A DNA stretch of 64,000 nucleotides from Phycisphaerae bacterium (GCA_027078365.1 JALWYQ010000042.1:33033-97032); one strand, 5' to 3'. Shown: positions 17,223 to 26,424, counted from the stretch's first letter. The notes: generated by a model from the sequence alone, not told the origin. Numbers and translations: made by a program.

Positions 17223-19085
17223 ATGAATGAGACTGTTAAAAATGCCCCAAAACCAAGCAAGTCTTTTATGACTGCAGGCCCGACGCTGCATTATAGCCAT
17301 CCACACATCTACAGACAATGGTGGCTCACTATAATTGTCTATGCCGCTGTTTGTGTCTTCTGGAGCAAGATTATAACGGGTAGCGTCTCTTCAATTTCTC
17401 TAAATGTAGAAACACTACAAGGCCTTTGGCAGCTTGGTAAATATGTTGTCTATCCTATTAGCATTTACGAGTATCCGTTGCATATATTTGTCCTTGGCAC
17501 ACTGATGGGGCTTCTGGCGGTTATTCCACTGTTAATGGCGCAATTGCTAAGTTCAAGATACAGCGTTATCTTCATAATTATGGTTATCCTCATAGCCAAA
17601 CTTCCAGGTCTTGCGATATTCTTGACCATCGGATGCGTCGGTATTGCCTCTAGACCGCTTAGATTTCGCTCAAGATTTATTTCCATGACGTTGTGTACTG
17701 CCCCACTAATCGCATATTGGTCGATATACGGTGGCACAAAGAGCGTCGATCCTGTCATATGGGGCTTCTCTTTTGCGCCTTGGATTTTTGCTTGGTTAAT
17801 TGTATTGGCCGTCTCTGGAATTGTTCTAGGAATAGGTCATTTTACCCGCTACAAACCTGGCGTTACTTGGTTAACCTCCTTGATGCTCTTATTGATAAGT
17901 ATTGGCGTCTTCAACATTGGAATTGGTTTTTCTGAAGCAGATTACCAAATATACGTTGCGCATAACAACCCGTTTAAGATTGAAGAATTTCAATCTAAAA
18001 CATTAACCCCTATTTTAGACAAGGTCGTAAAAGACCCCGTCTTGCGAAATTATTTAAACGCCTCCTTCTACTCCGATGAACCAATACTTCTGCGCGAACA
18101 ACTCAAACGTGAGATGCAGGATATGCTCCGTTGGAATAGGTGGTCCGACTGGTTCTCTGGGGCCCTGACAGACAAATTTATGTATGAGCAGAAACGCAAA
18201 GAGCTACTCGCTTCTTACGACAAATTTATTGAGAAACATCCATACAGCAAACGCGTTCCTATCGCTATGTACTACAAGGGAATCTTGCGCGAAATGAGTC
18301 CGGATATTCGGCTCATAGGAACTAAAGAAAGACTGCGTTTCTACAGCGATTATCCAAAACAAGAAGTCAGACCAACTTGGATTAAGCTCTACACTGATTT
18401 TCCAACCTCACCAGAGTCGATTGAGGCAAGGTGGCGTTTTGCTATGTATCTAGCCGGAGAAAGTGAGTTTGAGACTGCATATGCGATGTGCAAAGAAGCA
18501 CTCGAGATGCTCAAAGACGTTGAGAAAAAACTCGACGACCAAGTTGTCCCTGCGCGTAGAAAGATTTTCACAAAACCAAAGGATACCGCTCTAACAAGCA
18601 TCTCGGCAAAGAGGTTAGAGCGAAGACTCAAAAAGCTAATGAAATTAATCGATGGAACAAACCACATCAAAAACGACCCACAAAGCTCTAAACGACTAGC
18701 TAGATTCATAATGCTAAATCCACATAGCATGAACTACAAACAACAACTCGAGAGACTGCTTGAAGAGACAGCACCAAATGACCCACTACGTGAAAATATA
18801 CTCTTAGCACTTGCTAAATTAATTGATGACCCTCTACTTAAAATTAAAAGTTTAGAAAATATCATAGCTTCATTCCCCGACACCGATGGTTGTATAAGCG
18901 CTAAATTTGATTTAGCAATGGTCAAAATCAAACTCTGGAAAGCAAAAGCTACCAATGAAAAGGATAAGCAAGCTTACCTCCAAGGTGCCAGAAAGATATT
19001 TGAAGAGCTTCTCTCAAAATACCCTAACAACATCTACGCTGATCAAATCATTACTATACTTGACGGCTTACCAAAGGCAAAATAA
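17223..19085 (+). CDS. Membrane protein with C-terminal TPR-like repeats, unknown function
   Basis: Not a recognised family. The first ~240 residues contain about six hydrophobic segments (near 34-54, 82-106, 108-133, 148-163, 176-202 and 212-236). They are followed by ~380 mostly helical residues with tetratricopeptide-like spacing, including CKEALEMLKDVEKK and KYPNNIYADQIITIL at the end, which resembles BamD/YbgF-type repeats. This domain probably faces the periplasm. It ends three bases before waaA, so the two are almost certainly co-translated, which suggests a role in envelope or LPS assembly. The function is inference from context only. Confidence 0.75.
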   Translation: MNETVKNAPKPSKSFMTAGPTLHYSHPHIYRQWWLTIIVYAAVCVFWSKIITGSVSSISLNVETLQGLWQLGKYVVYPISIYEYPLHIFVLGTLMGLLAVIPLLMAQLLSSRYSVIFIIMVILIAKLPGLAIFLTIGCVGIASRPLRFRSRFISMTLCTAPLIAYWSIYGGTKSVDPVIWGFSFAPWIFAWLIVLAVSGIVLGIGHFTRYKPGVTWLTSLMLLLISIGVFNIGIGFSEADYQIYVAHNNPFKIEEFQSKTLTPILDKVVKDPVLRNYLNASFYSDEPILLREQLKREMQDMLRWNRWSDWFSGALTDKFMYEQKRKELLASYDKFIEKHPYSKRVPIAMYYKGILREMSPDIRLIGTKERLRFYSDYPKQEVRPTWIKLYTDFPTSPESIEARWRFAMYLAGESEFETAYAMCKEALEMLKDVEKKLDDQVVPARRKIFTKPKDTALTSISAKRLERRLKKLMKLIDGTNHIKNDPQSSKRLARFIMLNPHSMNYKQQLERLLEETAPNDPLRENILLALAKLIDDPLLKIKSLENIIASFPDTDGCISAKFDLAMVKIKLWKAKATNEKDKQAYLQGARKIFEELLSKYPNNIYADQIITILDGLPKAK

Positions 19086-19088
19086 CAG

Positions 19089-20384
19089 ATGAAATATGTT
19101 TTAGATATTGTCTATAGTATTGTTTTCTTATTACTGCTTCCCAAACTTCTTTTTAGACGTTTCACCCAGAACCGCTATAAAGATGGTTGGGAGAATCGCT
19201 TTGGCAAGGTAAAAAAGCGCACAGATAAAAAGACCATCTGGATTCACGCTGTTAGTGTTGGTGAAGTCAATGCAACAAGAACCATAATAAACTCTCTCAA
19301 AGAAGCTTTTCCCCAGTACGAGATAGTTTTGAGTACAACCACCGACACCGGCTTCTCTAGAGCAACCCAGCTCTACGGCAAAGAGCTTAGCGTATTCTTT
19401 TTTCCAATGGATTTTTCTTTTGTTATGCGCAGAGCATTTAAAAGACTCGACCCTGCAATTTGTCTTCTCATGGAACTAGAGGTATGGCCAAATTTCACGA
19501 CGATTGCAAACGAGTCTGGAGCAAAGGTCGTTGTTGTAAATGGCAGACTCAGCGAAAGAAGCTTTCCACGCTATAAATTAATACGTTTTGCAACAAAATG
19601 GATGTTTGGCAAGGTTACAATGTTTCTCTCTCAGAGTGATGAATACTCTCAGAGATTTAAGGCGCTTGGAGTTGCAAATGACAAAATCATAAACACCGGA
19701 ACATTAAAATACGACACCGCCGAACTAAGCGATAATATAGAAGGCAAAGACGTTCTAAAAAAAGAAATCTCTCTCGATGATGGTGAAAATTTGTGGGTTT
19801 GCGGAGGCACTGGCCCAGGAGAAGAAGAGATTATACTTGAGGTATTCTCTGAGCTTAGAAAAGATAATGCGACCAAAGATTTACGACTTGCAATAGTCCC
19901 AAGAAAGCCTGAGAGGTTCAATGATGTAGCAAAACTTATAGTTGATGCTGGCTTCAAATTACACCGCTACAGCGAAATAAAAGGTAAGAGCAGCTTGGAG
20001 ATTGATAAAGACGCTATAATCTTGGGCGATACGATGGGTGATTTGCGCAAGTTCTATGCCCTTGCAAGTTGCGTATTCATCGGACGGAGCCTAACCCCAA
20101 TGGGAGGTTCTGACATGATGGAATCAACTGCGATGGGAAAATTCACTACCTTTGGCCCATATACATTTAATTTCAAGCAGACAGTAGAGGCCCTTCTAAA
20201 CGGCAATGGCGCAGTAGAGATCAAAGACGCAAAAGAGCTGTTTATGCAGATAGACAAAGCAATACAGGACCCTCAATACAGAAATACCATCGCAACCAAT
20301 GGTCAAAATGTAATCAAAAAGAATCAAGGCGCAACAAAAAAGACATTAGATGTTATATCCAAACTTCTAGAAACGTCCTGCTAG
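19089..20384 (+). CDS. waaA: 3-deoxy-D-manno-octulosonic acid (Kdo) transferase
   Basis: GT30 glycosyltransferase that adds Kdo to lipid A precursor at the inner face of the cytoplasmic membrane. One N-terminal hydrophobic anchor (residues ~3-20) is followed by the family motif HAVSVGE at 56-62 with the conserved catalytic glutamate (Glu62), then STTTDTGF, PMDFSFVMRRAFKRLDP, ELEVWPN, NGRLSERSF and the C-terminal nucleotide-sugar region GDTMGDLRKFYALA and GGSDMMESTAMG. The length of 431 is typical. It begins three bases after the preceding gene. It implies an LPS-containing outer membrane. Confidence 0.95.
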   Translation: MKYVLDIVYSIVFLLLLPKLLFRRFTQNRYKDGWENRFGKVKKRTDKKTIWIHAVSVGEVNATRTIINSLKEAFPQYEIVLSTTTDTGFSRATQLYGKELSVFFFPMDFSFVMRRAFKRLDPAICLLMELEVWPNFTTIANESGAKVVVVNGRLSERSFPRYKLIRFATKWMFGKVTMFLSQSDEYSQRFKALGVANDKIINTGTLKYDTAELSDNIEGKDVLKKEISLDDGENLWVCGGTGPGEEEIILEVFSELRKDNATKDLRLAIVPRKPERFNDVAKLIVDAGFKLHRYSEIKGKSSLEIDKDAIILGDTMGDLRKFYALASCVFIGRSLTPMGGSDMMESTAMGKFTTFGPYTFNFKQTVEALLNGNGAVEIKDAKELFMQIDKAIQDPQYRNTIATNGQNVIKKNQGATKKTLDVISKLLETSC

Positions 20385-20483
20385 CGTTTCAAATGTTACT
20401 CAATGCCACCTGCATCTGGGCCCCCGTTCCACCTTCATGATCTTCTTGATTTATGAAAAAAGCAAAAGGTAATAAGACTCTAG

Positions 20484-21404
20484 TTAATTCATAGGCTCAA
20501 AATTGCAGTCTTCATCTATTCGATAAACTTTCGTGTTCTTAGACGGTTTTGGACGTGAAAACAATTTTTTGACCCTACTATCTGAAAGGCGAGCCTGTTT
20601 TGCATTCTTGATGGTAATGGTAAAAGAAACCTCTGCGTTGTTTGCAGTTATCTTGATCTTACGAGGCAAGCTTCGATGCGCATAACTATTGAATATCCTA
20701 AAGTCGCTCATCTCTGAAATTAGATAAGGTTGTTGTTTTTCGTTTAGATACTCAATCTTAACAATGCAAGATTTCTCCGTATCGATGAAATATCTGCGCA
20801 AGATTCGTCTTGAATCAGAGGCAACGCTAACTATCTCATATCTTTTATCAGATGAGAGTTCAATATTATGACTACCACCGTCTAGATCTATAAATCCAAG
20901 CGACTCATAAATCATATCAGGGCTAAAGCCCATTGGTATTGCACAATTTGATTTTAATTGTTTCTTATCTGCCCAGTAGTAGTCATCAACATCAGAGAAT
21001 CTCAACCAACACCAAAAGTCCTTGTCGGTCAGACCAAAACGAAACACTCTACTCTTTAGAATATGATTGCTGGTAAAATATACCCTCTCTTGAGGATATA
21101 GCACGATATCAACTCTTGTAAGTTGCTCTTTTTTGTGCTTATTATTCTTGTCTAGATATTCAACAACACCATCACCGTGAATCTGCAAAGGAACAATGAG
21201 TTTGCAACCAGAATTCAAGAATCTATACAGATAGTCTTTAGAAGCAGTGGCATCGATTTTCTCAGACACAGGTATTGAGTTTGAATTGCACCCTGCGGAT
21301 AAGATAGAAAACATGACTCCCAAAAGAGCTAAGACAATTAAAGAGATTCTATTCTGGGATGTCAATTTGCAATATTTGACCGAGGTTATCTGTGAGTTCT
21401 TCAA
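20484..21404 (-). CDS. Putative lipoprotein, unknown function
   Basis: No family recognised. From a TTG at 21404 the protein begins with a basic N terminus, a hydrophobic stretch (about residues 20-35) and a lipobox LSAGC with the lipidation cysteine at 39; the mature part would be about 267 residues and beta-rich. Longer readings (ATG at 21464 or the open frame to 21509) would bury the lipobox and overlap the upstream gene further. The TTG has AGAGGAG just upstream on the minus strand, so I prefer it, with a 56-base overlap with the preceding gene. The mature sequence is reminiscent of LolA-like outer-membrane carrier or DUF lipoproteins, but this is weak. It is the last gene of a four-gene minus-strand cluster. 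Confidence 0.65.
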   Translation of the reverse strand: MKNSQITSVKYCKLTSQNRISLIVLALLGVMFSILSAGCNSNSIPVSEKIDATASKDYLYRFLNSGCKLIVPLQIHGDGVVEYLDKNNKHKKEQLTRVDIVLYPQERVYFTSNHILKSRVFRFGLTDKDFWCWLRFSDVDDYYWADKKQLKSNCAIPMGFSPDMIYESLGFIDLDGGSHNIELSSDKRYEIVSVASDSRRILRRYFIDTEKSCIVKIEYLNEKQQPYLISEMSDFRIFNSYAHRSLPRKIKITANNAEVSFTITIKNAKQARLSDSRVKKLFSRPKPSKNTKVYRIDEDCNFEPMN

Positions 21405-21843
21405 TTTGCTCCTCTCTGAGATTAGGATTGACCACTTGAGTAGTTCGTTTCTCACCGGCAACATTGAGCAACCAAATTTCTCGATTGTCTTGCATCTCTG
21501 ATGAGACATACTTGAGGCGACGCTTTCTCATTAATATCAAACAGAGTACAAATCGAAAGTTAATCTTCTCTGAGTCCTCTTCATCTGCGAGTCTCTCGAA
21601 GAAAGTCATAATCATATCATCGTCAATGAAGACACTTTTCTTTTGGTCTGGATCTGGCATAAGAGCCCTCCAGAAATAAAAAACTTCTGGATGATTTTCT
21701 TGCCAGTATTGCTTGCAATAGTCTCGCCGTTCCAAACCTTGCTCTGTTTCAATCAATGCCGCGAAATACTCATCTCCGGGTAAAATTTCTTTATTGCTCC
21801 CGCTACAACAACCTAGTGGTTTTTTTATTTCCCAGTCCGCCAT
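21349..21843 (-). CDS. Conserved hypothetical protein with N-terminal cysteines
   Basis: A 164-residue soluble protein. The N terminus has GCCSGSNKEILPGDEYFAAL, then a cysteine at 43 (DYCKQYW) and a tryptophan-rich patch, which looks like a small metal-binding knuckle preceding an acidic helical part (DEEDSEK). I recall similar planctomycete hypotheticals but can assign no function. It starts 17 bases after comEA and overlaps the lipoprotein gene, so it belongs to the same transcript as the GH10-like gene. Confidence 0.7.
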   Translation of the reverse strand: MADWEIKKPLGCCSGSNKEILPGDEYFAALIETEQGLERRDYCKQYWQENHPEVFYFWRALMPDPDQKKSVFIDDDMIMTFFERLADEEDSEKINFRFVLCLILMRKRRLKYVSSEMQDNREIWLLNVAGEKRTTQVVNPNLREEQIEELTDNLGQILQIDIPE

Positions 21844-21860
21844 ACAGATTCCAATACAAA

Positions 21861-22220
21861 TTACTCAAAACATATAAAAGGAGTTATTCTCTCTATCTTT
21901 GCCTTTCCAAGCCCATTGATTTTAGTCAAATCGTTTGGCTTAGCAAAGGTTTTCTTGTTATTTGGATGTAGTTGCCTATATGCAACTATTTTGGCGGCTG
22001 TTTTGGGCCCAATACCGGGTAATAAACTCAGAGTATCCACGCTGGCAGTATTGACATTGATTTTACTAGTTATTGCATAACCGGTTTGAAATGCTATCTT
22101 GTGATAATAGGACAATGCTACGACAGTTGATAGGAATACCGATATAACAAAAAGTAAGCGAAGGCTATTCATGAGAAGCCGCTCGTCCACCTTTAAATTG
22201 CCTTTATCCTCACGCAACAT
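21861..22220 (-). CDS. ComEA-like helix-hairpin-helix protein
   Basis: A 119-residue protein with one N-terminal membrane segment (about 17-37) and a periplasmic DNA-binding domain made of two helix-hairpin-helix motifs: INVNTASVDTLSLLPGIG from residue 54 and a second one around TKINGLGKAKI. This is the ComEA pattern, known in DNA uptake, though many such proteins have unstudied roles. It starts three bases after the GH10-like gene stop. No other competence gene is present in the window. Confidence 0.88.
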   Translation of the reverse strand: MLREDKGNLKVDERLLMNSLRLLFVISVFLSTVVALSYYHKIAFQTGYAITSKINVNTASVDTLSLLPGIGPKTAAKIVAYRQLHPNNKKTFAKPNDLTKINGLGKAKIERITPFICFE

Positions 22221-22223
22221 GTA

Positions 22224-23687
22224 CTATTTTTTTAACAAGAACTGCTGAAGTTTAACTATTGTTTTATATGCCTGCTTGGAATCTCCAGCCTCATTGCATA
22301 AAGCAGAATTTGGCACGGACATATCTTTAGTGTCACTAAACGCCGAATATACGATATTGGTAATAAAAGGCTTACCAAGGGCAACCTTAACAATATTTTC
22401 TAGCCATTTTGCCTGCTGCGATTGATTCCAACCTTCAGCGTAATAACCACCAACATTTCCTGTTGATTTACTTGGTGCTGTTATAGATGTTAAATGCAAA
22501 GGTTTGGAAATAGCTGCAAAGCAATCAAGTCTAGATGATATCTGCATCATATCGCGCAGATACATTCCTGTTAAACCTTTGCCAAAATTGAGCTGAAGGC
22601 CAAGCACTTCGAAATTGATACCACTTTGCGATATCATATCAACATAAACGAGAGGAGGTATTGTTTTTTGATTCTTTGCATAGTACTCTCCCCACGGATA
22701 CATAACCTCAATAATCTTCTTGCATTTAGCATCGGCTGCCTTAGCCGCAATAGTAGCAGTACGAGTCATCTCTAGGATTTGCTCAAAGTTGAAGCCAAAG
22801 ATATTACAGGCATTCATTCCCGCAATAACACGCCAATAGTTCACCCTCTTTGCGTATCTCTTAACTACGGCGAATACATAATTGTACGCGTATTCCTGAA
22901 TCTTCGGAAATGGGGCCTTCTCTTCAATCAACCAGTCTGGCAGATTAACCTTCGAGAAACAAAGCAGTGGCCCAAAATTGACAGTAACATTCCTAGACTC
23001 TAAAGTCTTAAAGAATTTATCAAGTTTAGAAAAATCGTATTCGCCTTTGTTCGACTCTATCTCTCTCCAACTTGATGGCACCGAGACGTATCCAAAGGTA
23101 TCAAAGAAGTTTTTGATATAGCTTTTATCACTGAGCTTATCCGCTTGAAGAGTGCAGCCTAAAGTCTGTTTTCCAAAAACTCCTTTCTTTTGTCTAGCAC
23201 TTAGATACGACTCTGCATATTTTCTGGCAAATAAATCTGACAAGACCATCGCCTCGTAAAGGCACTTATCAGCAAGCAATGAACACTTCTCTGGCTCGGA
23301 TATGGCGTTGACTGCTTCGATAAAGAGACTCTGGAGTTCTTGTAGTTTCTTACCGAATGAGTTTGTGTCGCTAAAAAATGCCCAGTCCTCACGTTTGATG
23401 GTAATCTGCATTATTCGCGATCTAGCAAGTTCGAGATTGAGATTGTATGGCTCTTCGCGATATCTTAGTTTGGTAGTCGGTAGCATAAACTTACCAAAAC
23501 CTTTAACTTCCCAGAGCAGGCAAATCCCAGCTGAGTCTAGAGTGTCTGACTCTAGTTGCAAAAGGGAATCTTTGAAAGTTAAGCTCTCAGAAGCGCGCAA
23601 AGGCGTTCTGTCCGAACCAAAGACATACGCTCCTGTATAATCAAAATTCTCCGCTCTTTTCCCATCAATATAAATCTCAAACTTCAA
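22224..23687 (-). CDS. GH10-like domain protein lacking both catalytic glutamates
   Basis: A 487-residue protein with no signal peptide. Residues ~1-170 form a beta-rich leading domain and ~170-487 a TIM-barrel region resembling family 10 glycoside hydrolases (SSWREIESNKGEYDFSKLD, GPLLCFS, WLIEE). The acid/base site, normally WDVVNE, reads WRVIAG, and the nucleophile site, normally HITELD, reads HLTSIT, so both glutamates are absent. A conserved WGEYYAKN and GGYYAEGWNQSQQAKW are kept, which suggests ligand binding or a changed function. The start is TTG with AGGA six bases upstream. It leads a minus-strand cluster with comEA, a small cysteine protein and a lipoprotein. Confidence 0.8.
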   Translation of the reverse strand: MKFEIYIDGKRAENFDYTGAYVFGSDRTPLRASESLTFKDSLLQLESDTLDSAGICLLWEVKGFGKFMLPTTKLRYREEPYNLNLELARSRIMQITIKREDWAFFSDTNSFGKKLQELQSLFIEAVNAISEPEKCSLLADKCLYEAMVLSDLFARKYAESYLSARQKKGVFGKQTLGCTLQADKLSDKSYIKNFFDTFGYVSVPSSWREIESNKGEYDFSKLDKFFKTLESRNVTVNFGPLLCFSKVNLPDWLIEEKAPFPKIQEYAYNYVFAVVKRYAKRVNYWRVIAGMNACNIFGFNFEQILEMTRTATIAAKAADAKCKKIIEVMYPWGEYYAKNQKTIPPLVYVDMISQSGINFEVLGLQLNFGKGLTGMYLRDMMQISSRLDCFAAISKPLHLTSITAPSKSTGNVGGYYAEGWNQSQQAKWLENIVKVALGKPFITNIVYSAFSDTKDMSVPNSALCNEAGDSKQAYKTIVKLQQFLLKK

Positions 23688-23804
23688 TTGGAATCCTTCA
23701 CCAAAGTTTATTTTTCATAAAATACATCGTGATTATAGCACATCTTAAATTCAAAGCAATATTAGCGTACATAAATTAACACTAATCTTGCAAAACTAAA
23801 AATG

Positions 23805-24260
23805 CTAAGAGCCAATAGTAGCGTTAGCCTTCTTTAGAGAATCGTGGATGACACTATTATTAGCTTGTATAGCTGATGCCAATACCGATATCTGTTTGAG
23901 ACTAAACTCAACGAGCGGATATTTTGTTTCAATATCAGCTAGAAATTGCGAATCTAAAGCTATGATAGCATAGCCCTTGCTGAAAGATTCTATCTCAATA
24001 TCACAAGCAACAAAGCAATAGTCGCCACAATTAGCAAGAACAATTTCTTGACCATCAGCCAATCTCTCAAGGATAAGGGCTATCGCATCTTCATGTTCTT
24101 GCCAATCAATGAAGTCATTGGACTGATTAGTCCACATATTTCCAGACAAATCAGCAATGGCAACAGCCATAGCATCCTCTGGCGTTGCATCCATAATCCT
24201 ATGCGCAATCTGCTCATTAAGCATATCGGAAGATGAGAAGAGATTACTAAAAAAGTCCAT
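23805..24260 (-). CDS. Hypothetical protein linked to an anti-sigma switch
   Basis: A 151-residue soluble protein of unknown family, mixed alpha/beta. The middle part (VLANCGDYCFVACDIEIESFSKGYAIIAL) recalls a small GAF- or roadblock-like sensory fold, without clear ligand residues. It lies about 130 bases after the anti-sigma kinase gene on the same strand. The context suggests a signalling input, but nothing more can be claimed. Confidence 0.6.
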   Translation of the reverse strand: MDFFSNLFSSSDMLNEQIAHRIMDATPEDAMAVAIADLSGNMWTNQSNDFIDWQEHEDAIALILERLADGQEIVLANCGDYCFVACDIEIESFSKGYAIIALDSQFLADIETKYPLVEFSLKQISVLASAIQANNSVIHDSLKKANATIGS

Positions 24261-24389
24261 ATCGGTCCCTCAAAGAAGTTTTTTTAAATAATGCCCTGTT
24301 ATCGGCAAAAAAAGATAGCTACTTTTCTTGGGACTAACTATCCGATATTATTCGGAAGTATCAGGTGAGAAAAAAATTTGGGAGACTTT

Positions 24390-24836
24390 TTATCGGTCTT
24401 TTTCTTCTTTCTTAGCAAACTTGACCATGTGGATTGAATTGCCACTATCGTTGTGTTCAACCAAATCCATATACGATTTTATTAGAAAAAGCCCTCGCCC
24501 AGATGCCTTGCAGAGATTATGATCGCAACACGGATCTGGAACGTTCGATGGGTCAAATCCATCACCCTCATCAGAAACAACAATATCTACCCTATCGCCT
24601 GAAATAGAGTAAGTTAGATATGCCTTCTTTGATGGATCGCAGTTATTACCGTGCTTAATCGCATTAACAACCGCTTCTTCTAATGCTAAATGAATAGCAA
24701 AGACTTCATCATTGGCAAAGTCGCTTGCCTTAATCGCATCTACGACTGCCTCACAAGCACAAGAGACTCGATCTAAAGAATCGATTTCTATAGTTTTAGC
24801 TCTCTCTAGTGGAAAGTCATTATTATTGAAATCCAT
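24390..24836 (-). CDS. Anti-sigma regulatory kinase (RsbW/SpoIIAB-like)
   Basis: A 148-residue GHKL-type ATPase. The N box is EEAVVNAIKHGN (residues 53-64, Asn58), the G1 box DEGDGFDP (89-96) and the G2 box GRGLFLI (113-119). Proteins of this class bind a sigma factor or partner and phosphorylate a STAS antagonist on serine. The STAS gene is 24 bases upstream, so the pair forms a partner-switching module. No sigma factor or PP2C phosphatase is adjacent. Confidence 0.9.
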   Translation of the reverse strand: MDFNNNDFPLERAKTIEIDSLDRVSCACEAVVDAIKASDFANDEVFAIHLALEEAVVNAIKHGNNCDPSKKAYLTYSISGDRVDIVVSDEGDGFDPSNVPDPCCDHNLCKASGRGLFLIKSYMDLVEHNDSGNSIHMVKFAKKEEKDR

Positions 24837-24860
24837 GATAGATTCTTTCGAAGACTAAGA

Positions 24861-25217
24861 CTAAAAGCTTTCAGTTGCAGTTGCAGAATCTTGCATAATT
24901 GTAAAGATTTTATCGAGACGGGTTATCTTAAACACTCCCATTATCTTATCGTTTATGCCTGAGAGTCTAAGTGCGCCGCCTTTATCTTCTATAGTCTTTT
25001 TAAGCCTGATGAGTAAACCAAGCATAGCACTAGACAAGAACTGAACTTTTGAAAAATCCAGCACAAGTTTAATCTTATCATTATCGTCTATTACCGGCAA
25101 AACAGACTTTTCGATTGATTTAATATCTGCTTCATCAAGTATCTTCTCATAATTGAGAGTTACAACTACAGCAGACCTTACATAATCTACGGCTATTTTA
25201 GGGCTTGCCTTGTCCAT
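24861..25217 (-). CDS. STAS-domain anti-sigma factor antagonist
   Basis: A 118-residue single STAS domain (RsbV/SpoIIAA type) whose phosphorylatable serine is in FLSSAMLGLL (Ser63, second serine). It should be the substrate of the kinase encoded next. I chose the ATG at 25217 because GGAG lies six bases upstream; a GTG at 25229 and an ATG at 25223 are in frame but badly placed for that site. It lies about 60 bases from the end of the DAHP synthase gene. Confidence 0.88.
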   Translation of the reverse strand: MDKASPKIAVDYVRSAVVVTLNYEKILDEADIKSIEKSVLPVIDDNDKIKLVLDFSKVQFLSSAMLGLLIRLKKTIEDKGGALRLSGINDKIMGVFKITRLDKIFTIMQDSATATESF

Positions 25218-25277
25218 TATCATCTCCACAAGTTTTTATGTATAAGGTGACTTCTAATATTATCGAGAAGATACACT

Positions 25278-26312
25278 CTAAAGCGCATCAGCCATTTCTG
25301 TAATTAACTGCTCGGTTTCCTGCCAACCGATGCATTCGTCAGTGATGGAGAGACCGTATTTAATCTCACCATTGCTTATTGACTGATTGCCAGCCTCTAA
25401 GAAACTCTCTAGCATAATTCCAACAATAGAGCGATTTCCATTCTTCTTTTGCTCCATAACATTTCTCAGCGCAACCGACTGCTTAGTATAATCTTTTTTT
25501 GAATTAGCGTGGCTACAGTCAACCACCATACCCGTATGGATACCCTTTTTCTCGAGAAGAGTTTCGGCAAAGGCAATGTGTTCTGAAGCGTAGTTTGGAC
25601 CGTTCGAACCACCACGCAAAACGAAATGGGCACATCTATTACCTTTTGTCTCTGCAACGACAACTCTACCGTCACTGTTTATTCCAAAGAACGAATGGCG
25701 ATTATTCGCTGCACTAATCGCTTGGGCAGCAACATACAAACTTCCATCGGTTGAGTTCTTAAATCCTATCGGCATAGAAAGCCCACTCGCCATCTGCCTG
25801 TGTATCTGAGACTCAGTCGTTCTAGCTCCAATAGCAGCCCAAGCAATTAAATCTGTTATGTACTGCGGGACTATTGGATCTAGGACCTCTGTTGCAGCTG
25901 GCAAGCCAAGCTTTGTAATTTCGATTAGTATAGACCTCGCACGCCTCAACCCTTCAGCAATATCGTACGAGCCGTCAAGATAAGGATCGTAAAGCATACC
26001 CTTCCAACCGATAGTCGTACGAGGCTTCTCAAAGTAGGCCCTCATTACAACAACAACCTTATCCGAAACTTTCTTGCTAAGCTCGCTTAGTCTAGCGGCA
26101 TACTCAAGAGAAGCCTGTGTATCGTGCAATGAACACGGTCCTACTATGGCTAACATCCTATCATCTTTACGCAAGATGATATCCTCAATGCTTTTTCTAC
26201 TCGAAGCAACGCTCTCGCTAAGCTCTTCAGTAAGCGGCAACACTTGCCTAAGCTGATTTGGCGTTATCAGCGGTTTAAAATCTACAATGTTTATATTATC
26301 TACAGGATGCAC
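25278..26312 (-). CDS. 3-deoxy-7-phosphoheptulonate synthase, class I (AroG/AroF type)
   Basis: First step of the shikimate pathway: joins PEP and erythrose 4-phosphate to DAHP. It has the enterobacterial class I alpha pattern: GPCSLHD near residue 58, RAYFEKPRTTIGWKG, AAIGARTTESQIHRQMASGL, GFKNSTDGS and the metal motif DCSHANSKK. The length of 344 fits AroF/G/H. The start is GTG with GAGGT upstream. It is separate from aroA/aroC, so the pathway is scattered. Which amino acid inhibits it cannot be read from sequence. Confidence 0.95.
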   Translation of the reverse strand: MHPVDNINIVDFKPLITPNQLRQVLPLTEELSESVASSRKSIEDIILRKDDRMLAIVGPCSLHDTQASLEYAARLSELSKKVSDKVVVVMRAYFEKPRTTIGWKGMLYDPYLDGSYDIAEGLRRARSILIEITKLGLPAATEVLDPIVPQYITDLIAWAAIGARTTESQIHRQMASGLSMPIGFKNSTDGSLYVAAQAISAANNRHSFFGINSDGRVVVAETKGNRCAHFVLRGGSNGPNYASEHIAFAETLLEKKGIHTGMVVDCSHANSKKDYTKQSVALRNVMEQKKNGNRSIVGIMLESFLEAGNQSISNGEIKYGLSITDECIGWQETEQLITEMADAL

Positions 26313-26424
26313 TCTTTACCTCACAATACAATCAAAGACCTAATTTTGGCAAAAACTTCCCTATCTGTCAACTACATAACGTAAATACTTTTAGGCGAAA
26401 GAACCTCTCTTTATCAAAAAAATA

